NCBI GenBank assembly: GCA_003254905.1
Contig: QANU01099176.1
Coordinates: 204,136-268,135 of the forward strand
Origin: Nissolia schottii
Lineage: Eukaryota; Streptophyta; Magnoliopsida; Fabales; Fabaceae
Direction: 5' to 3'
Length of the DNA: 64,000 nucleotides
Within the stretch, counting starts at the first letter, position 1. Each line of letters begins with the position of its first letter. The position numbers and the translations under genes are program-made. This document shows, piece by piece, positions 10,128 through 22,757 of the stretch. Below the pieces are notes generated by a model. That model saw nothing but the letters and a program-made list of their open reading frames with translations. It searched no databases and was not told the DNA's origin.

Positions 10128-12979
10128 TGTAACACCCTAGCTAATTGCCTACGCTTAAGTCGCACACAATGTTCACTAGGTTGTTAATTACTTGGTGGGA
10201 ATACTTATAGTCCTTTATTAATTTTAGAAATACTTGGTTAAGAAAATATGGACCGATTTTAAACTTTTTCTTCTCATTGTTTATTGCATAAAATATGAGT
10301 TGTGCTTAAACAAGGCATATACTATAAATGACAGAGACTTGGGCTTACGACTATCAACCAAGCATAACATAATTAGATAGATAAACAAGCATACGGTCCA
10401 TCACATATATCTACAAGAATTTACATAAGTACTACAATAGTTAATACACACACATCATGTCTGTCAAAATACAATATCCAACTACAAAACATAAGGGTTA
10501 ACTAGTACACAACTCTTTTAGCCCACCCCAAACTTCTTCATGACTCGTTCTCTCAGGTGTCTGCCTCATGTAACAACCCTTCTCTACTCCTCCTGCTGTT
10601 CGGTAGAGTCTTCGTCTGCCCCTGGAGTCATAAACGAGTGGAGGTGAGAATGATGCGTCCTCAATGGGATACCTTTAGCGTGTGGGATTTCTTATTACTT
10701 TTATTATGATCCAGGCCACTCAGGAGATCGCTAAGTGTTCATGCATACTAGAATTCATACTGGTTATTATCATCCATCTTAATCCTAAGTAGCTTTATCT
10801 AATTTACTAGGTGACTGAGGATCTCTAATCTTTGCATTACCTAGGGATCTCACGTAGTCTATAACTTCCATATACGCCGTCTCGAGAGTCTTAGTGACAG
10901 TAACTTACATGATATACATACTTACATACATAAATATATACATACATCACATATCTTATGCATGAGAGGATTTGGAATTCTCTTACGCTCCCTGCCAAGC
11001 TTGCGTATCGGGGTCGCGTCATTCTTAGTTCTTTATGTCCTTCCACCTTTGCAGTCGTGGTCGTCCGGCTACAACCTACTTGCGCTTATGTATTGTTGAC
11101 GACCCAGCAGCGCTCTGACTGGTGTGGTAGCTAGCCATGTATGCTCTTTGGCGTAAGTCATCGAACAACGATAGGAACAACCATCCAGCTTGGGGATGGT
11201 GAGGGCTTGCCCTATTCGACGCGATCAGGCATGGACTCGTGATTTCCTCGGCCTTCCCTATTCGACGCTACTAGAAGTGTATTGTACACCGACTATGCTG
11301 GCATGCCCTGTTCGACGTTACCATAAGTGTACTTTCTTAATATTCTTTGGGACTTTATGACGTCACATCCTTGAATCATTCATTCTTTTCATCATAAAAT
11401 CAGGTCTAAGCCTGCGTAAAATCATTAACCAATCTATCTCGCGGGACTGGCGAGTGACTTGTCAGTAGACGTGCCAAGAGAGGGGATAACCTTAATTATA
11501 TAGCTATGTACATTCTTCAAGGTACATTAGACCCTCTGTGGCTGGAACCTTCTTAAGATACCACTTTTTTCCTAGGGTTCAATTATGATCTTTAAAACAT
11601 TAGGTGATTACTTTCTAGTTATATACAGTCGTCCTAGAGCACTAATGACAACCGAGTCCTCATGATGCATGTTAACATAACACGTAGTTTCATAATCATT
11701 TTCAGTAGTAAATATAACTTCCAGAGGTCTAGTGCTTGTTGGAATGTGTGGGTAAGCTAAAAATTAAGTTTTTTTTTTCAGTGGTCATTCAAATGACCAA
11801 GGCAGTTCATTCGAATGACACTGAAATTTGACTTTCAGGTTAGTAAAATTCATGAGTCATTCGAATGACATAGCTCAGTCATTCAAATGACTTGAAAATT
11901 TGGCTCTCTATTGGTAAAAATTCATGAGTCATTCGAATGACTAGGGCTAGGTCATTCAAACGATCTGGCAAATTTGCTCCTGGATGAGTGAAATTTCAAG
12001 GTCATTTGAATGACCATTGTTTCTTGCCTGTTTCTCATATTTCCTCATTGAAACATCATTTAGGCTTCCTACAGGTTCCAATAATCACTATAACTCATTT
12101 TTCTAACTCAAAAACACAAAATCATTCTTGCATCATAATAAACATATTTCCTACATGATATCTACTACGTTATGTTTTCCTATACTATACATATAACACA
12201 TAAAAATCACCAAGGAGGTGAGTAAGCTAGGGTTACGCACTTCCTAAGCGTGTTGGTTGTTAGTGAAAGTTATGAGAAAGTGTTTCCATGAACGTTAGTG
12301 TGATCCTGCTATTTTTCCTGAGTTCGGCAACGTAACCGCAGAATGCACGAACGGAAAATTTGTAAACTTAATAGATGAAAATGTGAAGCAATCAGTGGCA
12401 TGGGGGTTGGCTATTTATAGGCCACCAAGTTGGTGGCCTTTGCCACCTCAGCTTTTTCTTAATTTCCCTTTAATTTTTATTGTAATTAACTAAGGATAAT
12501 TATCCTTTAATTTCAATCATGAATAGTGACTCAATGTAGATGATCTTTGTTGACTTGGACTTGTGCTGTGGGTATGTGCCATGTGTGTGTGTTGAGGCCA
12601 TTGGCCACTTGGCCAATTCCGGTCATGTTTGATCGTGTTTTGTCGTTAATCGTTCGGGTATGGATATCCTAAAAATATTTCGAACACACTGTCGTGATCT
12701 ACTAATTTTTTTTATCAGGAATTTAAGTCTAATCAAGGTATTCGTAAATTGACTTTCATAATAGTATATTTTACGGATACCTTTGAGTCGTAATTAAATT
12801 CTAGTGATGATCGAAAATCGACCCGAATCTCGCAAAATTTCCTCAATATCGTGAAACCATTATTTTGACTGGTTTTTTGGAGAAATAAATTTTATAATTA
12901 AATTTCTAGTCTAAATAATCGACTTGAATGTATACTAATTACGCGAAATCTTTGTAAAGGGAAAAATCGGGATGTTACA
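10128..12979 (-). mobile_element. Solo LTR, large-LTR family, copy A
   Basis: On the + strand it begins TGTAACACCCTAGCTA and ends GGGATGTTACA. Flanks AAATT (10123-10127) and AAATC (12980-12984) are a near-perfect 5-bp target duplication. The element orientation is - because the TATA-like box (12412-12419) reads TATAAATA on that strand. The leader zone (11781-12020) holds about seven GTCATTCGAATGAC-type palindromes. No internal coding domains, so it is a solo LTR of 2.85 kb. It was inserted in copy B. Confidence 0.8.
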
Positions 12980-14030
12980 AAATCTATGAGCAATCTTGCT
13001 CCAAAACTCTTTTTTGACTCATCCAAAGCCTTTCACTTAACCCTTCTCCTTAAGCTCATCAAAACCTAGCCTTTTCTCTTTTTGAAAATACTTCCTAAAT
13101 CATTATGTTCATGCTAAGAACACTAATCTCCCATACATACTCCTATATCCCAAACCATCACAGATACACATTAGCAAACTTTCGGGCAATCAATAGCAAC
13201 ATAAACAACATATACATAATAATAATCACATATAAATCACTAAGGTAGTGATTTTACCAAGATTACCCACAAAGCACATAACATACCATAAATCACACAT
13301 AAATTATCATAACAAGTCACATGGACAGTGGGAGATCTGTTTACCCATTTCTTAGGAGTTGTTGTTGATGGTGAGGGTGGTGAGAAGGAGTTCCCACGAG
13401 TGCTTGGCTTTTCTTACTACATCAGCGTAACGAAAAAGTGCACGAACAAAACGTATTTTGGCTAAAATTCACACAAAGGAAAAGTGAAGCCACGGGTGGC
13501 TATTTATCCTAAGCCAAGGCGGTTTGCCTTTGGCAGATGGCTAAGGCCATATATATATTATTTAAAAAGAAAAGAAAGAAACTCTGGCGATGGCTTTTTC
13601 TGGATAAATCCAAAGACCATTAATTAATTAATTTGGTGATAAATTAATATAATCTAACGGCTTGATATAATTTCGATCATATTTGATCGCGTTTGGTTGT
13701 TAACCGTTCATGTGCGGATATGTTAAAAATATTCCTAACACACAGCCGTGATCTACTAATTTTTCTTATCAGTAATTTAATTCTAATCAAGGTATTCTTG
13801 GATTTATTTTCATATTAGTCTATTTTACAGACTCCCTTGAGTCGTAATTAAATTCCAGTGATGATAAAAACCATCCTGAATCTCACGAAATCCTACGAGA
13901 TCGCGAAATCACTATTTTGACTAGTATTTTTAGGAATTAAATTTAATAACTTAATTTTCCAGTCTTAATAATTGACTCGCATTTATTTATTACGCGAAAT
14001 CTTTGTAAGGGGAAAAATCGAGATGTTACA
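12980..14030 (-). mobile_element. Large-LTR family, copy B, proximal part
   Basis: Ends with GGGGAAAAATCGAGATGTTACA at 14030, the same U3 start as copies A, D and E. It shares the GATCATATTTGATCGCGTTT segment and the CGCGAAATC motif, and has a TATTTATC box near 13500. Continuous with the piece ending at 10127 before copy A was inserted. Confidence 0.72.
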
Positions 14031-14589
14031 GAAAGGCCTTAGACTGGGGAGCGCTGGCACTGGATGCTTTGAGCAGAGTAGCATTGGCAACTGGAAAGAC
14101 CAATAAGCACCACATTATCAGTAACTAATAAAACATAACTAAAGGGCATCGTGGTAGCAAACTGGCATTGCTACGACGGTCCGACATCACCACGGCAGTC
14201 ATGGATCGTCATAGTGCTACCATTACCAAAGAAGCAACGCCGGGGCCTACTACCCTTGGTCATCCCTAGAAGGACTGGCTACCTATCCTAGGTGAAGATG
14301 TTGCATCTTCACAAAATGAGAGAGAAAGAGGGAGAGAGAATTGAGAAAGAAACTCTATGCTTAGGGAAGAATTCGAAAGCTCTAAGAAAGTTGTAGAGCT
14401 CTGAAGGGAGCTTTATATATAGGCAAAAGACGAACCTCCTCTAGGGCTCAAGGCTGGCGGCTAAGGTTCTGATGCCACTTTTGTACCGCTGCAGCATGAT
14501 GGGCACCTCACTTGCTCTGTGTTACTGCAGCGCTGTGGGAGTGCTGCAACGCGTCTCTGAAAGTATGGATCTTCACAGTGGCTCTCTTG

Positions 14590-14850
14590 TCTCCTAGAAA
14601 TCTAAGAGAAGCAAGCCGCTATCATAGTCCTCTGCTGAAGCAGAGTATAGAGACTTAACAAGGGTGACAAGTGAGATTACTTGGTTCTCAGCATTGCTGA
14701 AGGACTTTGAGATTGCCATTGGCACTATATCTATCTTTTGTGGCATTGCATTTGAAGGCCATTGCACTCCAAGGCTTTACCACGACCTTTCTTTGATCAT
14801 CTTCTTTCCAAGTTGGGAGTCCATAATCTCTACCTCCTAACTTGAAGGGG
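14590..14850 (+). pseudogene. Ty1/copia polyprotein C-terminus (RNase H end), broken
   Basis: Reading with one internal stop and a later frame change gives SSAEAEYRDLTRVTSEITWF, the RNase H motif of copia polyproteins (SSAEAEYR). It then gives KALPRPFFDHLLSKLGVHNL, the usual copia C-terminal phrase, ending in a stop. The stop sits next to a purine tract (TTGAAGGGGGA), the expected polypurine tract before a 3' LTR. No upstream copia domains are visible, so this is a 3' remnant. Confidence 0.72.
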
Positions 14851-14852
14851 GA

Positions 14853-15114
14853 TTACTAGGGATAAATAGATGTATTTTATTTACCATGCCATTACCTGTA
14901 AATTAACTACTTTAGTTAGGTTAGTTATTGTTGAGTTGGCAAGTTGGTTGAAGTGATAGTTAGTTGTTAGCTCTTTTATAGCTCCCTCTATGCTAACTAG
15001 ATGATGTATATATACTTGTACATTACTTCACTCAATGATCAACTAATTCATTTTCACGCATTCCCTCGTCGTGTAATAATAAACTCATTTTAACTTGTGT
15101 ACCCTGACGAGTTC
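14853..15114 (+). mobile_element. Ty1/copia 3' LTR fragment
   Basis: Directly follows the copia stop codon and purine tract. It contains TTAGTTAGGTTAGTTATTG and a TATATATACTTGTACATT stretch, as in short copia LTRs. The large LTR copy C interrupts it at 15115, so the LTR end is not seen cleanly. Confidence 0.5.
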
Positions 15115-17943
15115 TGTAACACCCTAGCTAGCTGCTTACGCTTAAGTTGCAAACAATGCTCACTAGGTTGTTATCTACTTTGGTTGAGATACTTATAGCC
15201 CTTTATTATTTATGAAATACTTATTATGTCAAAATTATGGACCGATTTAAAACTTTTTTTCTTCTTGCTATATGGTATAAACTGAGCCGCGCTTAATATA
15301 CATCATATAATGCAAACGGTAAAGCTTCAGGCTTATCGAATCTTAATCAAACATAACAATCAAACAAGTAAACTAACATACGGTCAATCACATATAGTCA
15401 CAATAATTTACATAAGTTATACAATATTCAGTACATATATTAAATAATTACGATTACAATAAAAAGCCTCAGGTCTAATTGAAACACTACTAATTTAGCC
15501 CACACAAAACTTCTTCATGAGTAACCTCATTGGGTATGACTGCTCCTTGTGAAGGTCCCGCATTGCTCCTCCCTTTGCTCGGTGTCAGTCCTGGAGTCAT
15601 AAACGAATGGGAGTGAGAACGTCGCGTTCTCAGTAGGAAACTTTGGACATCGGGGATTTCTTATTACTTCGGTTATGATCCAGACCGCTCAGGGGATTTC
15701 TATGTGTCAAAACATACTATAATTCCTACTTGTTATTATTATTCATACTAGTCCTTAGCAGCTTTACCTCATTACTAGGTGACTGGGAATTCTCTAATCT
15801 TTACATTACCTAATCAAAGGATGGTCCATGTACTTTTATATCGTAATACTCGATAGAGGTCGTCATCATGAAACCTTTGTCACTCAACGTTGCCTTATAA
15901 AATCATCATATACGTCACATATAACATGCATGAGGGGATATGGGGTTCTCTTACGCGCCCTGTGGTTACGTCCTTCTTGTTACCTTAATCCTTCCACCCA
16001 TGTAGTTGTGGCTGTTCGGCTACAACCTACTTCTGTTTCCATATCGTTGACGACCAGACAGCGCTATAACCTGAGTGGTAGCGAGCCACGAGTGCACAAT
16101 GGCATATTTCATCGAACAACGATAAGGAATAACTATCCAACTTGTGGGATGGTGAGGGGTCAGCCCTTTGACTCGACCAGGGGTGGACTTGTTCATTCTT
16201 TATCATTCTTTGGGCCATTTACGTCACTACTTTGGGATGTATTGTGTTTTGACGTCACTACTTTGGGACGTATTGTCTGTAATCTTAAATCAGGTCTAAG
16301 CCTGCGTTCAAATCATTAACCAATCCATCTTGCTAGACTGGCGAGGGGCTTGTCCTTTGGACATGCCAAGAGAGGGGATTCCCTATTTATATTACTATGT
16401 TCATCTTCAAGGTATCATGAGCTACTTGTGGCCGATACCTTCATATAATCTTTACTTATTCCCTATGTCCAATTATGAACTTTCCTTGTTTATATGATCA
16501 TCTGTCTAGTTATTTAAGGTTGTCCTAACATTCTAATGACAACCCGTTCCTTAATTATGCATCATGATAAACATCCATATCCTACACATAATCAATCACA
16601 TATAAGTCTTTTTCATAGAGTATGGTGACATTGTGCTGGTTAGGATATTTGTGCAGACGAATAATTATTCAGTTGCTCAGCAGTTCCTCAAGGTTGCTCA
16701 GCGAGGCACTAAAACGTGCAGGCCGCTCAACGGGCTTCTTCACTCACTCAGCGGACTGACGAGAATTCCTAGCCTTAGCTTGTCCTCTTAGACATGCTTC
16801 TTGAGTTCTATTAAAACCTAACTTGTCCCTCTATATTTTTCATCAAAACTTAACCTTTAATCTTTTAAAAACCTTTCCAAAAATCATTGTTTCACCATTA
16901 AAACCCTAAGCATAGACAAGCATATTTATATCACAGTCAATTCACAGATATGCACCAACAGTTTCCAGACAATTGTCTATAACATCAACTTCATACAAAT
17001 AACATAAATCATACATAGAGCATCATAACAAGCCACATAGACAATGGAAAATCGGTTTACCCACTTGTTAAAGTTACTCCAAGCAGTTCAAAAAACTTGT
17101 GCCAAGCCCTAGAGTGTTCTAGTGCTTTGAGCTTTCGCCTGCCTTGCTTAGGAACAAATCCTAGGGTACATGTACTAGGGTTTTTATCAAGGAAACAAGA
17201 AAGAGTCTAAAGGGATAAGGTTATGGGAAATTCATGATTAGGGTTGTGTAGCAAGGTTTGGTGTTTCTGCTTAGGCAGGGTAACGACAGAGTGTACGAAC
17301 ATAACGTGTTTGCTAGGAGCTTTTGCATGTATATTTTTTCAAGAGTCCAAGGGTTATTTATATGCCCTTGGCCATGTGGCTTCTTCCATAATTTTCCTTA
17401 AACTTTAAATGAAAATTTGCTAAATATGACCTAAGCAATGATGTCATCATAGTAAGTCACTATGCCTAATCACCATATGACTCATCTTGGTCATGATTGC
17501 TTTGAATTCTTGACTTGCAAGGTGGCCATAACTATGACCGTGAGTTTTCCCTTGGTGTGGCCCCGTGTGTGTATCCTACGGGTAATTTCAATCATGTTTG
17601 ATCGTGTTTGGTCATTAACCATTTGTGTACAAATATCCTAAAAAGTATCCAAACACACAATCGTGATCTACTAATTATTCTAATGAGGAATTTAAGTCAA
17701 TCCAAAGTATTCGTAAATTTATTTTCATAAAAATATTCTTTACGGATACCTTTGATACACAATTAAATTCCAGCGACAAAAGATAATTATTCCAATGTTT
17801 GCAAAATTTCGCGAAATTGTAAACTATTACCTTTATAGACGTTTTTGACGTGAGACTTTATGTAACAAATTTTTTATCAAAATAGAGGGCTTGTATAGGC
17901 ATTCATTAGACGAGATTTTCACTTAAAAAAACGGAATGTTACA
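15115..17943 (-). mobile_element. Solo LTR, large-LTR family, copy C
   Basis: Begins TGTAACACCCTAGCTAG on + and ends GGAATGTTACA. Flanks AGTTC (15110-15114) and AACTC (17944-17948) differ by two transitions, compatible with an aged target duplication. TATA-like TATTTATA lies near 17346. The leader holds degenerate GCTCAGCGG motifs at 16676-16760. Two ACTACTTTGGGAYGTATTG minisatellite units lie at about 16224-16275. An open frame at 15828-16319 is antisense to the element and not credible. Confidence 0.75.
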
Positions 17944-18452
17944 AACTCTTAACTCTGGAGGGCACTTGCACGGATGCAATGTTTAAAGAGGAATGTAATT
18001 TAACATCCATTTTCTAATACTTAAAACACATTCAAAAACTCTTAATTTCAATTATGTTTCTTACATTTCTTACCTTTGCGCTCACATCGTACCTACGAAT
18101 GTCCACGCAGACGCAGGCACGTCCAAATTACACATTCTATCATTCGATGAATTCGAAGAATGAATAGATCAAAACCATGCCTTTCCCCGAAGAAGAAAAA
18201 AAATTGTATTTATACTCATTTTAACATTACAATTTATCATTCATCTACCACTGAATAAAATTATAATAAAGCTTAAGCTTATTAAAATTCCATCTATGGG
18301 TGAATGTACGGTGTCTCACGTTAAATGAATCTAAACAATAAACTCAGACTGCTAGATTATCCAGCCTCTACCCTAGTCCATGGGATGTGTTACGGAGAGT
18401 TTTTGTCGGGGTCAAGTGTTTTACTTTTTCCCCCCCTCATAGTCCAACTAGT
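17944..18452. other. Intergenic, nothing recognised
   Basis: AT-rich sequence between copy C and the foldback element. No frame, RNA gene or repeat identified. Confidence 0.45.
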
Positions 18453-18921
18453 GGGGTTTTAACATGTTTGTGGTTTTGGGAGTGAAAAATTCCCAAAATA
18501 TGGGTTGGAATAAGAAATTACGAAAATATGGGGCAAATTTCTGAAATCGCCACGGGGAATGGCGATTTCAGAAAATCTGAAAATTAAAAAAATAAAAATT
18601 TTAGATGTCTGAAATCGCCACAGGGAGTGGCGATTTCAGAGTCTGAAATCGCCACCTCCTATGGCGATTTCAGACTAAAAAAAATAAAAAAATTCAAAAA
18701 GTCTGAAATTACCACAGGGGGTGGCGATTTCAGAGTCTGAAATCGCCACTCTCTACGGCGATTTCAGACTTTAAAAAAAAAAAAAAAAAAAAATTACAAT
18801 CTCTGAAATCGACACAGTAAGTGGCGATTTCAGATAATAAAACCATACATCCGTAATTTTTTTCCTACCACCATACTTTGGGAATATTAAAGTTTTGAAA
18901 CCATAAAAATGTAAAAAATCC
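18453..18921. mobile_element. Foldback element built of six hairpins
   Basis: The terminal arms (about 90 bp) are imperfect inverted copies sharing GTGGTTTTGGGA/TATGGTTTCAAAAC-like and TTCCCAAARTATGG motifs. Flanking nonamers CCAACTAGT (18444-18452) and CCAACTCGT (18922-18930) match at 8 of 9 positions, as for a Mutator-type 9-bp duplication. The interior is six hairpins with arm CTGAAATCGCCAC and its complement around 5-7 nt loops: 18540-18572, 18608-18640, 18641-18675, 18702-18734, 18735-18769 and 18802-18834. A-rich spacers separate some of them. Confidence 0.75.
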
Positions 18922-19448
18922 CCAACTCGTTGGTAAGGATGCAAATATTGATTGCACATGTTCCCTGTCTGGGTCCAACACAAGTTGAGAACAAGCGCAG
19001 GCATCAGAAGCTAGTTTTGAATTGTCCTTTGTTACCACCACCCCATTAAAAAGCAGAGCCCCCAGGGCAAAACTATGCATGCTTTCCAGTCAAACAAAAC
19101 ACGGTTGTGCAAATCTGAGACATGTTTTCCACTTTTCTTCAAGGCAAAGAAAGAAAATGCAAATAATATAAAATAATAATCAAGGCAAAAAATAAAAATG
19201 CAAACACAGAAATCCTAACGTGGTCCCCCCCCAAACACCACACAATACGACCACACCTTTTGCCGAAAGAAAGACCACCCCAGCCACAAAAACATTGATC
19301 TTTATCAACAAGTTCCCTCTATCCTTTGGCCGTATCCACCAACTCATCATAATCATCAAAAACGTCATTCATCTGCCAAGGATATAAAGCAGAGTCCAAA
19401 TTATATTAATGAATTTATTTTCATGTATAATAAGCAAGTAGTGTAATA
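18922..19448. other. 3' flank of the GRF gene
   Basis: Probably includes the GRF 3' UTR next to the stop at 19449. Short frames in this stretch have no recognisable domain. No other feature seen. Confidence 0.4.
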
Positions 19449-21032
19449 TTAAATATAAAACAGCCAAGATTGTTTGTGATCATCATCATCACCTGAGTGT
19501 ATTCTAGAGTTGGAGGCAAGATCAAGCCAGGAATCGGTGTTCTTCGGCGGCCACTCCCCAAAGAAGTGGTGGAGGGGCCTCTGGGTCGTCACGCCCTCTT
19601 TCTCTTTGCTTGGCTTGTTTGACTTGAAGTCGGTTCCCAACACAAAGCAATGCTGCTGCTGCTGCTGCTGCTCCTCCTCCTCTTGCTGCCTCTGGTTATC
19701 GTTGATGCTTTGAAAGTGTTGGGGGTCTGAATAGGACTTGTAGGAGTTGATTGACAGTTGCTGATATGAGTGGTCGTGATGCGGAGGGTAGCTCCTAGCC
19801 GAACCCGAAGCTTCTGGGAAGAAAGCCCTCTCATCCACGCCCTCCCTCATTCCATGAATATGCCTGCTGCCAAAAATAATATCAAAGTAAACATATATTC
19901 ATACATACAAAAATTTCACGTACACTCTATTTCATGCACTCGTACACACTCCATTAATAATGCACAAACGAGTACACAAACATTACAAACATATTTAATT
20001 AAATGCACAAACATTACAGACATTAAAACACAAATTTTATGTATACAAATATAGAGGGTATGTATGGTGTATATGGGCCGAACTCATTTATACCTGTAGT
20101 CCTTTTCATCACGAGAATAGGAGCCAGAGTCCATCAACAGCTGGTGAGTGATTGCATCATGGGGCGGGAAATCAGAGTCAGGGGGTTTACCAGAAGGGGT
20201 TAACTGTTGCTTGTAAAAGAAGGGACTCAGGGAAGAGGAGGAGGAGTTTTGGTAGGGTTGGGAGAAGTGCTGCTGGGGCTCGGAGACCAGGGAGGAGGGT
20301 AGCGGGGAGAAAGGGAAGGAAGACGCCGAAGGCATGTTGTTGATGGAAAGGTTCATGTTGTTGTTATAAGGAGGAGGTTGGATCAGTTGGTGGGAGGAGG
20401 AGGAGGAGGAGGTGTTGTTGTTATTGCTTGTGGCGGCGGCGGCGGCGGCCCTGTTGGCTACCACTGCCGCCGATGCCGACGAAGAAGAAGAGGAGACGAC
20501 GACTTCCACAGGCTTTCTTGAACGGTTCCTGCCTCTGTGCATGTGCCTCTCGCAGTACTTGGAGTCCGGGTACGCCTCCTTCGAGCACCTCCACTTCTTG
20601 CCATCCGTTCTCCTGCACCTCCCTGGCTCAGGGTCTACTTTCCTGCCGAAGCCCATCTCAAAGCATCCCCACCCAACTGCACCCACAGTTATGACAACAC
20701 AGCCAGGGCTCTAATTTTTATTATCTTGTCCCTCATTTGTTTAAATAAAAAAAGAAGTAGTAGATAATATAATAATAATAACAACATCCTGTTAAAAATA
20801 GTAAAAAGAAAAGGGGGAAAAAGAAAAAACATTTACTTGGATGATGTGGGAAGAGCCTTGTGGACATTGAGGAGTCGAGGCTTCTTTTAATCGAGTAGAT
20901 GAGATCTGGCGGGATGGGAGCTCCTGTGACCATGTATTTAAAAACGAGAGCTTGCTGTTCAAGCTCTTGCCACTGAGTCGTTGTGAAAGGAGACCTGTTC
21001 CTTGCACTAGCACTCGCACTCGCACTCATCAT
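19449..21032 (-). CDS. GRF: Growth-regulating factor (GRF) transcription factor, three coding exons
   Basis: Nuclear transcription factor of the plant GRF family, which pairs with GIF co-activators to promote cell proliferation in young organs. My exons: 21032-20837, 20676-20094 and 19863-19449, with GT-AG introns, giving 397 aa. The QLQ domain (about 15-50) reads [20 protein letters not shown]; it binds GIF in the family. Exon joining creates [16 protein letters not shown], exactly the family junction. The WRC domain (about 80-123) has Cys86, Cys96, Cys107 and His110 (CX9CX10CX2H) and basic nuclear-localisation clusters. Then come Ser, Ala, Asn and Gln runs, a CAG-encoded polyglutamine tract in exon 3, and the C-terminal motif [16 protein letters not shown]. 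Start chosen at the first of two adjacent ATGs upstream of QLQ. Exon 3 acceptor is ambiguous (CAGCAG). A splice donor-like AGGTGATG near the end could extend the gene into a fourth exon. The miR396 site is intact. Confidence 0.9.
19880..20070. mobile_element. MITE copy inside GRF intron 2
   Basis: Contains TTAATAATGCACAAACGAG, ACACAAACATTACAAAC, TTAATTAAATGCACAAACAT and AAAACACAAATTTTATGTAT, which match in order the reverse complement of the element at 46798-47024 and, more loosely, 43790-43995. It fills most of the 230-bp intron. It spares the splice sites. Confidence 0.6.
20504..20525 (-). promoter_or_regulatory. miR396 target site in the WRC exon
   Basis: The transcript reads CCGTTCAAGAAAGCCTGTGG plus AA over the codons for R-S-R-K-P-V-E. 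This is the conserved site where miR396 pairs, with the usual single bulge, to repress GRF mRNAs. All the canonical bases are present, so post-transcriptional control by miR396 is expected. Confidence 0.9.
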
Positions 21033-22757
21033 GTTTCCTTTTTCTTTGTTCTTTTTTTTCCCCCTCCTTTTGAGACAAGAATGGGGAGCTTTGTGTGCAG
21101 TGTGGAATACTATTGATTCTGATGAACAGCGGCTAGCAGGAAAAACAAAGAGGGGATTTTTATTTCTTCTGTTTATTTTTTTTTTTTTCCTTTCTTTCTT
21201 TCTTTTCACTCAAGCTTGGGGGGTGGGTATGATGAGTTTTTTTTCTTTGAAGTGGGGGAGGAGGGGCCAACAATGTTTTGTTTGTTTTTTTATTCATATT
21301 CTTGTTCCTGTGCATGGATGATGCTAATGGCTCTGAGTGTCTGATGGTGCCTCTGGCTTTCTGCCACCTCCTCTCTCTCTCTATTTTTTCTCATCTCTTA
21401 TGTGCTGGGATGGGTGAGTGAGTGACTCTGCTGTTATAATGACTGCACCTCTGTTGCTTCTGTTTTTTTCTCTGCAAGCTGCCTTTGTTGCTGCCCTTTG
21501 TATCTGCCATCTTTTACAGAAATCCATAAAAAAAAAAAAAAATTTGTACAAAGCAAAAAAAATAAATAAATAAATAAAGAAGAGAAGAGAAATTAAATTC
21601 AAATGCATGTTAGTTCCATGCACCTTTGGTTTTGCTGTCTCCACATCAGTCCTTGGAAAATAGTGTCATCTTCTCATTATTATTATTATTGTGAAGTGTA
21701 AGCCGCTGAGCAATAGTGTGAGTGGCCATAGCAAGTCTCTTTTTGCAATCCAAGGGTGCGGTGCGGTAACTTTTTGAATAAGAGGAGAAAAAGTCTCGTA
21801 CGTGTCGTTTTTTTTAAAATCGTTTTTGGGGGCTTAAGCACGCGTGGCGTGATCTCATTGATAGGTATGGAGGCCATATCTAGAACTGAATCCTGCTCTT
21901 CCTTCCTTCTTTCTTTTTTGAGTACGGATTGATGCTTTACCTTTGTGTTGAGAAATGTGAGATGAACTGTATTTTTAGATAATGATAAGATAAATAATGA
22001 TAAAAAATTATCATTGATGTGATTTATATAAAGGAAAAAATTAAAGGAAAAAATTAATGATCTTACATTATTTTTTATTTTTTTTATTATTATTTATAAA
22101 AGTATTATTCACTTAATATTTCAGTTATATTTTTTTAGAAGCTGTTGGGTTACGGTCAATTTGGCCTCTAGGTCTCTTTTGGGGTGCCGTCTTCATAACC
22201 CTTTGCATGTTTGTTGATATGAGTTTCTTTAGCGTTCTAGCACTATGTTCAACTTGTAATTAACATTTGATCATGATCCTTTTCTTTTTAAAATTAAAAA
22301 AAAAAGAGTTATGCCTTTCATCTCACTATTTATTTATATAATAATGTTATGTTAATATAATTACTCCTTTTAAATGAATAATGAGATGAGAAAAATGGAG
22401 TGTTTATTTTAACTTATTTGTCATAATAATTAATTTTTTTAAAAAAATAATCAATTTTGTATTTTTCATAAATTTTTAAAAATAATCAAAATCTCAAAAA
22501 AAAATCAATTTTCCAACTTTTTAGAGAAGCTAAATAGAGTAGCTTATCAAAATAATTTATTTTCAGTTTTTCGATCTCTATGTAAAAAATTAATTTTTTA
22601 ATCATGTTTTTTAAAGTTGATGCAAACACACCTATAATTCCATCTTGTTCATTTTGAGAAGGAAAGAATCCCAATCCATCAACAATCACCCTGAAAAGAT
22701 TGGTAGGCCTAATATTCATTTCAAATTTAAAATTAATATTTTAAAAATGAAAATCTT
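21033..22757 (-). promoter_or_regulatory. GRF 5' leader and upstream region
   Basis: Upstream of the GRF start there are long pyrimidine/purine tracts (21170-21260, 21370-21395) and an AAAT microsatellite (21560-21580), usual in GRF leaders. No TATA box or start site is fixed. From about 21950 the sequence is AT-rich with no gene or named element; small frames there are composition artefacts. Confidence 0.4.

Noticed and set aside
15828..16319. 163-aa open frame in LTR copy C
   Set aside because: Antisense to the element, no homologous frame in sister copies, no domain.
18540..18834. Tandem miRNA precursor cluster
   Set aside because: Stems are only 13-14 bp with 5-7 nt loops, too short for plant miRNA precursors; kept as a foldback repeat.
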